Assembly: GCA_963793825.1 (NCBI GenBank)
Contig: CAWCBE010000007.1
Location: 1,116,001-1,180,000, forward strand
DNA length: 64,000 nt
Source of the DNA: RYN-230 sp963793825
GTDB lineage: Bacteria > Actinomycetota > Actinomycetes > Streptosporangiales > Streptosporangiaceae
Direction: 5' to 3'
Made by a program: the position numbers and the translations under genes. Below are positions 53,591 to 62,506 of this stretch, piece by piece; the stretch's first letter is position 1; each line of letters starts with the position of its first letter. The notes under the pieces were generated by a model that saw only the letters and a list, made by a program, of their open reading frames with translations, searched no databases and was not told where the DNA came from.

Positions 53591-53700
53591 GACCGCCGCG
53601 GAGCCACGATGGCGCCCTGGGGGCGAGGCCGGGCGCTCAGATCTTATTCTTCGATGGCCCCGCCGATGCGGCGCAGATGCCGCCGGAAGGTGTATGACCT
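53570..53700. repeat. Segmental repeat, joined copy
   Basis: 53570-53617 matches 55075-55122 and 53608-53700 matches 55416-55505 (GATGGCGCCCTGGGGGCGAG). The second part includes the reversed 3' end of the RraA-like gene. It is thus a copy of the 55 kb region with about 300 bases deleted from its middle. Confidence 0.75.
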
Positions 53701-53816
53701 GACTTTTATCACCGGGGCCGGGTTTGCTCGGCTCTAGCGCTGTGAGCTGCGGTGTTATAGGTGGAGAGTGTCGGATTTGCGCACTAAGCCGTGGCTGTGG
53801 CTCGTAGCCTCGTCTG

Positions 53817-53915
53817 GTGGCTTACGTTCGCACGGTGAAGACTGCCTCGGGGGCGACGGCCGTGCAGATCGTGTGGTGGCCGGGTCCGCACAGTTTGCGG
53901 GACCTGGCGGGCTGT
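53817..53915 (+). pseudogene. Transposase N-terminal remnant (IS1634-like)
   Basis: Reads MAYVRTVKTASGATAVQIVW, the conserved start of IS1634-type transposases, then diverges (WPGPHSLRDLAG). No catalytic part left. Confidence 0.45.
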
Positions 53916-53945
53916 GGTCCAGTCTTGCTGGCCGGGCAGCGCGGC

Positions 53946-54848
53946 TCAGCTGGCGGGGTGGCTTTCCCCGATCTGGGCGACAAAGGTCTTGACGGCGGGG
54001 AAGGCGAGGTCCGGGCGGTCGCGAAAGATGGTGTGACGTGCCCTGGGAAGTCGCACGAGGCGGGTGGTGCCAGCCGGGAGCCGGCTGGCTAGTTCCTCGA
54101 CCACGGGCAGCGGGCAAACCGGGTCGTCCTCGCCGGCGAGGACCAGGACAGGGCACCGGACGGCACCGGTCAGGCTCCAGGGATCGAAGCTTGAGACCTC
54201 GTGGCTGTTGTAGTGCGCGACGACGTCCGGGTTCCTGATCATCCGAGCCAGGAACTGGCGGGACTCCTCGGCCCAGCCCGGCGTGGCGCTGTAGAGCGGG
54301 TAGCAGACGCGGGTGAACTCAGCCTGGAGATCCTCGGCGTCCCCGGCGTAACCGCCCCGGCGGTATGTGCGGATGCGCTCGATGATGGCGGCCGCCTCGG
54401 GGCCGCCGACGCGGCCGAACGCCTCGATGACTCGCGGGTCGTCCCAGTGGCCACCAGTCGTGTTGGCCAGGATGACGCCCCCAGGGTGATCAGGGAACAG
54501 CGCCGCGTAGGTCAGCGCGACATCCCCGCCGAAGCTGCTGCCGAGGACGACCGGCTTGCGCAGCCCGAGCGCGTCACACAGCCGACGCAGGTCATCAGCC
54601 CAGGTCCGCATGTTCCAGAACCCGGCGCTACTGCGGTCGCTGCGGCCATGGCCGCGCAGGTCGAAGTACAGGACCTGGAGGTCGCCGGCCAGCGGCCCTA
54701 GCGCGGACTTCACCGTCATGTGGTCCAGGCCGGGGCCGCCGTGGACGGCCACTAGGACCGGGCGCTCCACCGTCGTGTCTCCCTGCGGGATGACTGACGG
54801 CCCGGAGACATCGAACCACAAGCACACATCGCCAAGGCTGATGCGCAC
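53946..54848 (-). CDS. Alpha/beta-fold hydrolase (proline iminopeptidase-like)
   Basis: A ~300-residue hydrolase: VRISLGDVCLWFDVSGPSVI, oxyanion loop VLVAVHGGPGLDH, nucleophile elbow VVLGSSFGGDVALTYAALFP, Asp in VLVLAGEDDPVCPLPVVEEL and His in LPRARHTIFRDRPDLA. GTG 54848 is chosen because GGAGG lies upstream and homology starts there; a longer open frame reaches 54944. The HGGPG loop points to the proline iminopeptidase/esterase subgroup, but substrate is open. Its 3' end runs into the region holding the transposase remnant. Confidence 0.85.
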   Translation of the reverse strand: MRISLGDVCLWFDVSGPSVIPQGDTTVERPVLVAVHGGPGLDHMTVKSALGPLAGDLQVLYFDLRGHGRSDRSSAGFWNMRTWADDLRRLCDALGLRKPVVLGSSFGGDVALTYAALFPDHPGGVILANTTGGHWDDPRVIEAFGRVGGPEAAAIIERIRTYRRGGYAGDAEDLQAEFTRVCYPLYSATPGWAEESRQFLARMIRNPDVVAHYNSHEVSSFDPWSLTGAVRCPVLVLAGEDDPVCPLPVVEELASRLPAGTTRLVRLPRARHTIFRDRPDLAFPAVKTFVAQIGESHPAS

Positions 54849-55450
54849 GCGACCTCCAGGGCGACTGCGGCGGGCCGGTTCAGAGGCCCACAGTAATTCT
54901 CCAGAACGCCACCCACGCACCTTTCGTGACGATGACGGCAGCACCCAATGCTCAACTGCGGCCTGGCCGCCACACCCTTACCGCCGAGAACCCGCTGCAC
55001 CCGACCTCCGCAAGGCCCTCGCCTGATCAAATAGCCGAAACGACGTGCGTACTAACCTGATAAAAGTCGGGCCCAGATCTCGCCCTCCCTGAGCCTTACG
55101 GGCGAGATGACCGCCGCGCTGTCACGCCGCGGACCTGGTCGGACCGGTCGGAATGGCGAGCAACGCGATCCCGAAGTGGTCATTCTGACCCCGGCTGTCA
55201 GCGGCAGCGTGGTTGCTGCAGTGCTGCGGCTGCGTGAAAGTAGCGGCCAAGACGATGGCATCCGGTGATCTTGGCGGTCCGCGGCCGGGTGGGATGACGG
55301 TGCCTGATCGTCCGGGCTGGCATCTGCCCGGGCCGTGTGCCGCACGTCGAGGGTGCCCGAAGATGGCCGTCGGCGGATCCTGCTTGCGTGATCCGGTGCT
55401 GGCCGATTGCCGGTGATGGCGCCCTGGGGGCGAGGCCGGGCGCTCAGATC
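54849..55450. other. Gap with segmental-repeat parents
   Basis: About 600 bases without accepted gene. It contains the two parent segments (55075-55122 and from 55416) of the copy at 53570-53700. Confidence 0.45.
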
Positions 55451-56143
55451 TTATTCTTCGATGGCCCCGCCGATGGTGCGCAGATGCCGCCGGAAGGTGT
55501 ATGACGGGTCAGCGGCGCGGCGGGCCAGGTAGTCATCGAAAGCGGTCTGCTGGCGCAGTGTCTGGCCCTCCCGCATCCGGCGAGCCTGGTCCCGCTCGCT
55601 CTGCCCGATCTGGTGCGCTGTGACCAGCACCTGCCCGGCACGCTGTGCCGCGACGAACAACACGCCGTCGTCATCGGCGAAGACGATGTCCCCGGCGCTG
55701 GCCAGGTGCGGCCCGAACCGCGCGGTGACCAGCGCCTCGGGCTCCCGCTCGTCCAGCCGCACCGGCCCGGCCGGGTAGCTCCCGTAACTGAAGACCGGAA
55801 GGCCGATCGCGGCCAGTTCCGGCGTGTCGCGGTGCAGGCCCCACACCACCAGGGCCGCCATACCGGCGGCCTCGGCCTCCAGCACCGCCAGGTCGCCGGC
55901 GCATGCCTCGTCCAGGCGGCCGCCGTTGTCGATGACCAGCACGTCGCCGGCTTGTGCCCGGCCAAATGCCTCCAGGAACACGTCCACGCTGCCGTAGTGC
56001 CGCACGGGCAGAACCCGCCCAGCGATCCCCTGGCCGGCCACGACCGGCCGGATTCCGGAAGGGGCGGCCCGCAGCGGAACACCACAGCGCACGCAGGCAT
56101 CGGCCACCAGCGGAGTGGACAGATCCGCGAACGCCTCCAGCAT
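55451..56143 (-). CDS. RraA-like / HMG aldolase family protein
   Basis: A 230-residue protein of the RraA/4-hydroxy-4-methyl-2-oxoglutarate aldolase fold: VADACVRCGVPLRAAPSGIR, VLVIDNGGRLDEACAGDLAV, EAAGMAALVVWGLHRDTPEL and LPVFSYGSYPAGPVRLDERE. The GD-x9-GG..D..GD..-x-R-D pattern of the metal-dependent aldolase site is mostly kept, including HRDT. ATG 56143 is preferred. It lies head to head with an ATP-grasp gene (273-base gap) so they may share a promoter region. Its 3' end has been duplicated at 53.6 kb. Confidence 0.85.
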   Translation of the reverse strand: MLEAFADLSTPLVADACVRCGVPLRAAPSGIRPVVAGQGIAGRVLPVRHYGSVDVFLEAFGRAQAGDVLVIDNGGRLDEACAGDLAVLEAEAAGMAALVVWGLHRDTPELAAIGLPVFSYGSYPAGPVRLDEREPEALVTARFGPHLASAGDIVFADDDGVLFVAAQRAGQVLVTAHQIGQSERDQARRMREGQTLRQQTAFDDYLARRAADPSYTFRRHLRTIGGAIEE

Positions 56144-56415
56144 GGCGACCTCCCCAGTCCCGTATCCAGTACCGCGGGCAGCGCGCGCGGGCGGGAAATG
56201 ACCCTACTGCCGCCCGGGACAACGGCTATCTGTGCCAGCCGACGGCCAGAAGCCACTCCACGTGACTACCCGATCAGGAGGACGCGACGAACTATCCGCC
56301 GTTCGGCGTGCCTCCCCGGTCGGCAGCCCGCGAGCAAAGCCGAGCGCAGAACTGGATTATCGGGCCAGCGGTCGCCACCGCTGGCTCATGTCGAATACAG
56401 CGCATCATTGTGAGG
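56144..56415. other. Shared divergent promoter region
   Basis: 272 bases between the RraA-like and the ATP-grasp genes; both promoters should be here. No repeat recognised. Confidence 0.4.
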
Positions 56416-57639
56416 ATGGGTGTCGTGGCTGGCGAGGTCGTGCGAGGGTGGCTGGTCGTTCTGCAGAGCGTCCAGCCGTTGACGACGGATCTTCGGCCGG
56501 CTGCCGGGTGGGGTGCGGTCGTCTTGACCGATGGCCCGGTGAACCGGGTGGCTCGCTCGGATGCTCCCGCACCCGGGCGCGTGATATCCGGTCCGCGATC
56601 GGAGTGGCCCGGCCGACTGCAAGAACTGAGAGGCGCCGCCGCCGTCGAGGTGGTCACGAACGATGAGTACGCCCTCCGGGAGTGCGCCCATCTACGGGAG
56701 CGGCTCGGGTTGTCCCGCGTCACGTCCCTGGGGCTCGACGGCTACCTGGACAAGGTACTCATGAAGACTCGCCTGGCCGCTGAGAGCGTGCCTGTCCCGC
56801 GGTGGGTATCGCTCGATGACATGGGCCCGGTGAGCGATGGGCTCGGTCTGCCGCAGGCCCTGAGCCTGCCCGTCGTGGCCAAGCCCAGGATCGGGGCGAA
56901 CTCTCGTGGCGTGCAGATCATCTCCGCTCCTGATCAGTGGCAGGAGTGGGTCCGTGATAAGGCCGGACAGTCAGGGTGGGAGATCGAGGAGTACATCAGC
57001 GGGCCGATGTGCTTCGTGGACGCCCTGGTCGTCAACGGCGAGTACACCCCGGTCCTGGTGGGGCGCTACCTCGGTGGTCTGCTGCCCTCACCAGAGGTGC
57101 AGATTGTCGGTGCGGTCAGCGTCCCCCGGCAGGACGCCTTCTGGGAGCGCGCGGTGGACCTCGGTCGCAGGGTTGCGCACGCCCTGGGGATCGACGGACG
57201 CTTCGCCACCCATCTGGAGTTCTTCGAGCATCGCGGGACTCTGATCGTCATGGAGGCGTGTGCCCGCGCGCCGGGCGCGATGGTCTCCGAAATGGCCCGC
57301 GTGGTGTCCGGGCACAACCTCGAAACAGCTCACTTGTCCGTGCAGGCGGGCCAGCCTGCACCCCGGTTCGCCCCGACCGGTGAACAGGCGGCCTGGATCT
57401 CGCCCCTGGCCCGCCCCGGTCAGAACCCCACCGCGCCGCCGCCCAGACTTGACTCCGGCCTCGTCCTGCACCGGTTGCCCGCGCCGTCCGCAACCTCGGG
57501 CAGGCATCTCGCGGCGATCGGCCTATTGCGCAACTCCGAGTACGCAAGCCTGGTCAAAGACGTCGATCGGTGCGCCGCGCACATCTGGTACGCGCAGGAA
57601 CTCCGGCAGGCACCTGGGCCGGTGAGCCTCCGGGAGTAG
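56416..57639 (+). CDS. ATP-grasp domain protein
   Basis: A 407-residue ATP-grasp ligase-like protein. ATG 56416 is the likely start (MGVVAGEVVRGWLVVLQSVQ). After a Rossmann-like N-terminal part come the grasp elements: DKVLMKTRLAAESVPVPRWV, LSLPVVAKPRIGANSRGVQI (ATP-binding Lys), WEIEEYISGPMCFVDALVVN and RFATHLEFFEHRGTLIVMEA CARAPGAM (metal-binding E..E/N region). These enzymes join carboxylates to amines or thiols. No peptide precursor or NRPS gene is adjacent, so the substrate is unknown. The C-terminal ~100 residues are an extension with a terminal beta domain. Confidence 0.85.
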   Translation: MGVVAGEVVRGWLVVLQSVQPLTTDLRPAAGWGAVVLTDGPVNRVARSDAPAPGRVISGPRSEWPGRLQELRGAAAVEVVTNDEYALRECAHLRERLGLSRVTSLGLDGYLDKVLMKTRLAAESVPVPRWVSLDDMGPVSDGLGLPQALSLPVVAKPRIGANSRGVQIISAPDQWQEWVRDKAGQSGWEIEEYISGPMCFVDALVVNGEYTPVLVGRYLGGLLPSPEVQIVGAVSVPRQDAFWERAVDLGRRVAHALGIDGRFATHLEFFEHRGTLIVMEACARAPGAMVSEMARVVSGHNLETAHLSVQAGQPAPRFAPTGEQAAWISPLARPGQNPTAPPPRLDSGLVLHRLPAPSATSGRHLAAIGLLRNSEYASLVKDVDRCAAHIWYAQELRQAPGPVSLRE

Positions 57640-58577
57640 ATCCCCTGGGCTCCGAGCCACTCGCGCCCAGGCCGACGCCTCAGGCACGCCGATCACGGAT
57701 GGCGATCGAGTCACCACCACACCAACCCGCGCCCGGAGCCGCCTGCGTCGTTCATGGTTCAGCGGTCTGATCGTTGGCATCCGTACCGAATGGTTAATCT
57801 GGGTGCCGTCGGTGTTCCTGGCAATTGGCGAGCCATCAGCGCCTATTCGGCGATATGCGTGTGTTCCCCGCCTATCTACAGGCCGCCTGCGCTTACCGCC
57901 CGTATTGACCGGGCCGACGGCGAGGGGGCCGGCACGGTGCGAGCTGCGCGCCGTGCGCCGCCCATTCCGCCATCGGCGGTGGCCAGGACCCTGGAATCGG
58001 CAGCGTCAAAACCCTGGGCAGGCAACCTGGCGGCCGGTGCCCGGCCAAGTGTCCCCCGTGCGCCGCGCCTGGCTCCTCACGTGGCGCACCAGCGCGCCAG
58101 CACGCGCAAAGAGCTGCGCCACGGCGCAACTCTGCGCCTCAGTGGCGGCGCACCAGCGGGCCCAGCGCCGGGCTGACACCATCGGCGCCACCCGCTGAGC
58201 CCGCCCGCCGGGCCTGCCGTCCGCGAACGCGCCGTCCTGGCCAGCTGGCGCGGTCCCCGGGAGTGAATCGCACCCGCCGGGACGCCCAGCGCGGCCAGAC
58301 CACTTGCAAATGCGGCAACAGCCGCCGGCAGAAACGGCCCTCCAGGAGGGCCGATGGTCGCCAGCCGGCAAGAGTCACCGGACCGATGCGGCGGAATTTG
58401 CCCAGGTGACAGGCTGACCAGCGTCGGTTCAGCGCCTGGAATCCGGTGTCCTGCCAGCAGCCCCAGCCAGGGGAAGATGCCCGATCCGAACACACATACG
58501 GCGGCCAGCGGCAACCCTGCACGTCAGGCTACAGGTGCGCGCGGCCCAGCGCGCCGCGGATCTGAGGCAGTGCTTAA
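57640..58577. other. Large gap, decayed sequence
   Basis: About 940 bases without a supported gene. Several long frames exist on both strands but none has family similarity or codon pattern; weak hydrophobic runs on the minus strand near 58100-58500 may be old exporter sequence. Confidence 0.4.
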
Positions 58578-58670
58578 CGCATGACCTGCCACCGAGCCCG
58601 CACCGGCTACGGGTCCGCCGCGCCATGGAGCGCGCTGCCCGGCTTCGGTGCCGGCATCGCCTGCCCGCCG
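58578..58670 (+). pseudogene. DHA2 exporter transmembrane remnant, like 14282 region
   Basis: The first 80-90 bases resemble 14279-14370 (both CATGACCTGCC.. then CGGCTTCGGTGCCGGCATCG) and encode the GFGAGI helix of an EmrB/QacA exporter. The rest is lost where the SRPBCC gene ends. Confidence 0.4.
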
Positions 58671-58685
58671 CTGTGGCCAAGGCGG

Positions 58686-59219
58686 CTACTCGCGGACGAA
58701 GCCGGGAAGCATGTCCCAGGGCGACGCGGGCAGCGGACGGCCGGTTTCCAGGAACGTCTTGAGGTTCGACAGCACCGCGGCCCATCCGGCGGCGAGCGCG
58801 TCGCGCTCGTCCTCGCCGGCCAGCCGGTCGTGCGTGACGGTCAGCCGCACGATGCCCTGGTACGGCGCGATCTCGATGCTCACGCGGGAGGTACACCGGC
58901 CGGGCGGCGGCGCCGGGTCCCCGGCGGGCCGGGCCGCCCCGGCGACGGGGGTGCCGTCGCCGGGGTTGGCCCAGGTGAGCACCAGACGGGCTGGAGGATC
59001 GGCGTCGACAACGGAGCCGGCGATGTCGACGGCCGAGCTGTCCAGCCGCCGGTGTTCCCAGGGCGACCCCGGCCGCCAGTCCGAGACGTTGCGGTGCCCC
59101 CACCACACCGCGCTGAGCTCGGGATCGGTGAGGGCCTGCCAGACCTCGGCCGGTGTGGCCGCGATATACGTCGTGTACTGGCAGCTCATCTGACCGGTCA
59201 TGGCCTTCTTGTTCCTCAC
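58686..59219 (-). CDS. SRPBCC (AHSA1-type) protein
   Basis: A 177-residue START-like protein: YTTYIAATPAEVWQALTDPE, LSAVWWGHRNVSDWRPGSPW, and GIVRLTVTHDRLAGEDERDA, AAGWAAVLSNLKTFLETGRP. It overlaps the end of the MFS gene by ATGA, so it is translated from the same mRNA. AHSA1-like domains bind small hydrophobic ligands. Start ATG 59219 is set by the overlap; an internal ATG (MTGQMS) is also possible. Confidence 0.88.
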   Translation of the reverse strand: MRNKKAMTGQMSCQYTTYIAATPAEVWQALTDPELSAVWWGHRNVSDWRPGSPWEHRRLDSSAVDIAGSVVDADPPARLVLTWANPGDGTPVAGAARPAGDPAPPPGRCTSRVSIEIAPYQGIVRLTVTHDRLAGEDERDALAAGWAAVLSNLKTFLETGRPLPASPWDMLPGFVRE

Positions 59220-60733
59220 TTGGCCCGGGGCGCGAGGAGCGCGCCGGCTGGATGTGATGACGGCTGGCTCGCGGCCGCCGGTGGGGCTGGGACGGCCCGA
59301 GCATCCGCCGGGTGGCGCGCCCGGCGGACGGCCATAGCGGCCAGCGCGCCGATGACCGAGAACCCGGCCGCCGCGGCCAAGGCCGGGCGGTACCCGCTGG
59401 TCACCGCCGCGGGCCCGGCCAGGCTACCGCTGGAGTTGAAGATTGCAGTCGCGATCGCGATGCCGAACACAGCACCGAACTGACGCAGCGTGTTCAGGAT
59501 CGCCGATGCCTTGCCGAGCGCCGGCGGGTCAACGGCGTTCAGTGCGGCGGCTGGGATGGTCGGGATGGCCATCGACACGCCCACGCCCGCGATGATGAAC
59601 GGTGCGAGGTACGCGGTGTAGCCCGAACCCGAGCCGGCCAGCATCACAATCCAGGCGAACCCGGCGGCCTGCAGCAGCAGGCCGGGAACCATCAGCAGAC
59701 GGGCCCCAATCCGGTCCGACAGCGCGCCCGCGAGCGGCGCGATCAGTAGCGGTGTCGCGGTCCACGGCAAGAACCGCAGGCCCGCCGCCAGCGGCGAGTC
59801 GCCCCAGCCGAGCTGGAAGTACTCGCTGGTCATGAACGCGGCCGCGTAGATCGAGGCGCCCAGCAGGAAGACGGCGGCCACCGCGGCCGAGAAGCTGCGC
59901 ACCCGGAACAGGCCGAGCGGGATCATCGGCTGCGGCGCCCGGGTCTCCCAGATGAGGAATCCACCGAGGAGAACGGCGCCGAGCGGCAGCCCGGTCAGGA
60001 CGTCGTTACTGGTCCAGCCCGCCTGCGAGCCCTGGACCAGGGCCCAGATCAAGGCGGCCGCGCCGGCCGACACCAGGGCCAGGCCGGGGACGTCGAGCCG
60101 GGTCCGCGGACCGCGGCTCTCGGTCAGCCACAGCCGCGCGCCGATGACTGCCGCGATGCCGACCGGCACGGTCACCCAGAACACCCAGTGCCAGGACAGG
60201 CCCTGGGTGACCGCCCCGCCGATCAGCGGGCCGGCCGCGACGCCAAGACCGGAGATCCCGCCCCAGATCCCGATGATGGCGCCGCGCCGCTGCGGCGGGA
60301 ACGCCGAGCTGAGAATGGTCAGGCTCAGCGGCGTGATGACCGCGGCGCCCAGCCCCTGCACAGCCCGGGCCGTGATCAGCAGGCCGACGCCCGGCGCCAG
60401 CGCGCATGCCGCCGACGCCACGGTGAACAGCGCCAGGCCCGCGGTGTAGACCCGCCTTCGGCCAAGCCGGTCGCCCAGGGCCGCGGCGGTGACGATGCCC
60501 GCCCCGAACGCCATGTTGTAGGCGTTGACCGTCCACTGCAGCGTGCCGAGGCTGCCGCCCAGCGAGCGGTGGATCGACGGCAGGGCGGTGACCACCACCA
60601 GCGCGTCGAGGACGACCATGAAGAACGCCACGGCGGTTACGGCCAGTGTCGTCGCCTGCCGCGCCGATGATGCGCGCGGCGAAGCGCTAGCTCCCGTGGT
60701 CATTTGCGTGCTGGCGGTCATCGGTTGCCCCAA
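59216..60733 (-). CDS. DHA2 family MFS exporter (14-TM)
   Basis: A 505-residue exporter. Helix 1 region TLAVTAVAFFMVVLDALVVV, motif A LGDRLGRRRVYTAGLALFTV, motif C GISGLGVAAGPLIGGAVTQG, and the later helices through GSGSGYTAYLAPFIIAGVGV. Fourteen hydrophobic segments are visible, so EmrB/QacA type. The frame is intact, unlike the two exporter remnants elsewhere in the window. It is upstream of the SRPBCC gene (ATGA overlap) and 43 bases downstream of the YCII gene's end, so all three may form an operon. Start could be at the second Met (MTASTQM). Confidence 0.93.
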   Translation of the reverse strand: MGQPMTASTQMTTGASASPRASSARQATTLAVTAVAFFMVVLDALVVVTALPSIHRSLGGSLGTLQWTVNAYNMAFGAGIVTAAALGDRLGRRRVYTAGLALFTVASAACALAPGVGLLITARAVQGLGAAVITPLSLTILSSAFPPQRRGAIIGIWGGISGLGVAAGPLIGGAVTQGLSWHWVFWVTVPVGIAAVIGARLWLTESRGPRTRLDVPGLALVSAGAAALIWALVQGSQAGWTSNDVLTGLPLGAVLLGGFLIWETRAPQPMIPLGLFRVRSFSAAVAAVFLLGASIYAAAFMTSEYFQLGWGDSPLAAGLRFLPWTATPLLIAPLAGALSDRIGARLLMVPGLLLQAAGFAWIVMLAGSGSGYTAYLAPFIIAGVGVSMAIPTIPAAALNAVDPPALGKASAILNTLRQFGAVFGIAIATAIFNSSGSLAGPAAVTSGYRPALAAAAGFSVIGALAAMAVRRARHPADARAVPAPPAAASQPSSHPAGALLAPRAK

Positions 60734-60776
60734 TCAGTGTCTTGAACGCAAGGGGCGCCGGCCGGCCGGGATGGCC

Positions 60777-61097
60777 TCAGCGAGACTGGTCTCCGGCGCC
60801 GGCCTGGGGCGGCACCTCGCCGAGCTGAGCGACCTCGACGCCGCCATCGCGGGTGAGGCTCGGGCAGCCCTTGGCCAGGGCCAGCGCCTCATCCAGGTCG
60901 GCGGCGTTGATCAGCGAGTAGCCGCCCAGCTGGGTGCCCGGGCCGCAGTTGCCGAGCGCGGCGGCCTCCAGGCCCGGCTTGCCGATGTCGGCGACGTGGC
61001 CGTCCATGCCGTCGAACCAGGACCTCCAGGCCCCGGCCGACTCCGCGGTGCGGGTGTAGCCGGGCGCCAGGCGGTAGGTGAAGACGAAGCTTGGCAT
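60777..61097 (-). CDS. YCII-related (DGPF) domain protein
   Basis: A 106-residue protein: MPSFVFTYRLAPGYTRTAES, AWRSWFDGMDGHVADIGKPG, LGGYSLINAADLDEALALAK and the final VEVAQLGEVPPQ, the YCII fold. ATG 61097 follows AAAGGAGC. YCII/DGPF proteins are typically encoded next to ECF sigma factors, as here with a divergent sigma gene. Confidence 0.9.
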   Translation of the reverse strand: MPSFVFTYRLAPGYTRTAESAGAWRSWFDGMDGHVADIGKPGLEAAALGNCGPGTQLGGYSLINAADLDEALALAKGCPSLTRDGGVEVAQLGEVPPQAGAGDQSR

Positions 61098-61271
61098 CGA
61101 TCTGCTCCTTTGCTTGTGGCCGCAGCCTCTTGGCTGGCCGGGCCGGTCACTGGGGCAGACACCGCCCTCCCGGCCAACTGGGCGGCCCCCGGCCGCCCAG
61201 TTCATGGCGGCGGCGGTGTCGGTATCAGCGGGGGTGTCCGCAGCGAAAGGCAGGGATGCGAGGGTGGAACC
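61098..61271. other. Divergent promoter region of YCII and sigma genes
   Basis: 174 bases; holds both promoters. No clear ECF-type -35 (AAC) and -10 pair could be assigned. Confidence 0.4.
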
Positions 61272-62276
61272 GTGAGCACCAAGCTGATCGACCGGGCCCG
61301 GACCGGGGACGAGACCGCGTTCGGTGAGCTAGTCGGCCCCTACCAGCGCGAGCTGCAGGTGCACTGCTACCGGATCCTCGGCTCGGTGGCCGACGCCGAG
61401 GACGCGCTGCAGGAGACCCTGGTCACCGCCTGGCGGAGCCTGCGGCAGTTCGAGGGGCGCGCGTCGGTCCGGACCTGGATGTACCGGATCGCAACCACCC
61501 GGTGCCTGAACATCCTGCGATCGGCTAGCCGGCGGCCCGCGATGACGCTGCCGCAGGGAGTCCAGCCGCCGCAGCCGTCCCGGCTGGGCGAGGTGGTCTG
61601 GCTTGAGCCGTATCCGGACCTGCTGCTGGAGGAGCTGCCCGACACGTCAGCCGGGCCGGAGGCCCGCTATGAGGCCAAGGAGGCCATGTCGCTGGCGTTC
61701 GTCACCGCGCTGCAGTTGCTGCCGCCGCGTCAGCGCGCGGCCCTGATCCTGCGCGACGTCCTCGACTTCCCGGCCAGCGAGGTCGCGGGCATGCTCAACA
61801 CCACCGAGCAATCCGTGACCAGCGGGCTCAAGCGGGCCCGGTCCACGCTGAGCCGCGAACTGCCGTCCGCGGACGAGGAGCCGCCGGCGCCCGCGGACTC
61901 GCCGGCCGAGCGAGAGCTGATCGCCCGCATGGTCGAGGCGTTCGAGGCCGCCGACGTCAACGGCATCGTGGCGCTGATGACCGAGGACGCCTGGCTACGG
62001 ATGCCGCCGGTGCCGCTGGAGTACCAGGGCCGCCAGCTGATCAGCGACTTCTACGCCACCGTGGCGTTCCGGCACGGCCGCCGGTACCGGATGGCGCAGA
62101 CCCGGGCCAACGGCCAGCCCGCCCTCGCGATCTACCTGCGCGACCCGGTCAACGGCGTCGCCAGGGCGTTCGGACTGCTCGTGCTCACGCTGACCGGCGA
62201 CCGGGTCAGCGCGATGACGCGCTTCGACAACACCGCGCTGCCCGCCTTCGGCCTGCCGCGCACACTGGCCGACTAG
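61272..62276 (+). CDS. ECF sigma factor with SnoaL-like C-terminal domain
   Basis: A 334-residue sigma factor. Region 2: RARTGDETAFGELVGPYQRE, YRILGSVADAEDALQETLVT, VRTWMYRIATTRCLNILRSA. Region 4: AFVTALQLLPPRQRAALILR, VLDFPASEVAGMLNTTEQSV, TSGLKRARSTLSRELP. A C-terminal NTF2/SnoaL-like domain (from about residue 215) replaces an anti-sigma factor, the layout of SigG/ECF56 and ECF41 type sigmas, where this domain modulates activity. GTG 61272 has GGGTGG upstream. It is divergent from the YCII gene and likely controls the YCII/exporter/SRPBCC genes. Confidence 0.9.
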   Translation: MSTKLIDRARTGDETAFGELVGPYQRELQVHCYRILGSVADAEDALQETLVTAWRSLRQFEGRASVRTWMYRIATTRCLNILRSASRRPAMTLPQGVQPPQPSRLGEVVWLEPYPDLLLEELPDTSAGPEARYEAKEAMSLAFVTALQLLPPRQRAALILRDVLDFPASEVAGMLNTTEQSVTSGLKRARSTLSRELPSADEEPPAPADSPAERELIARMVEAFEAADVNGIVALMTEDAWLRMPPVPLEYQGRQLISDFYATVAFRHGRRYRMAQTRANGQPALAIYLRDPVNGVARAFGLLVLTLTGDRVSAMTRFDNTALPAFGLPRTLAD

Positions 62277-62506
62277 AGCCTGACTCGTAGAGCGTGTCCC
62301 CTAGATCTTGCCTGGTGTTTCGGTTTGGACTGCCGCGTGGAGATGAGCGGCCGCGCAGGCATGACCTGACGGATCCCGAGCAGGCGCGGCCAGGCCGGTG
62401 ACGCCGGCTCATCCGCCGCAGGCTCCGGCGCGAATTCTGTGATCGGGTTCAGGGTGGGTGATGGATGACGCGTTTACGCAAGCGCGTCCTGCTCACCGCC
62501 CAGAAC
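62277..62506. other. Gap before IS630
   Basis: About 230 bases. Contains a stem GACGCG-(10)-CGCGTC at 62467-62488 that may be a weak terminator. No gene. Confidence 0.35.

Noticed and set aside
56416..57639. RiPP cluster (microviridin/graspetide type)
   Set aside because: An ATP-grasp gene alone; no precursor peptide with a repeated core was seen nearby.
57754..58198. Two overlapping plus ORFs of 131-140 aa
   Set aside because: No homology pattern, compositional artefacts of high GC.
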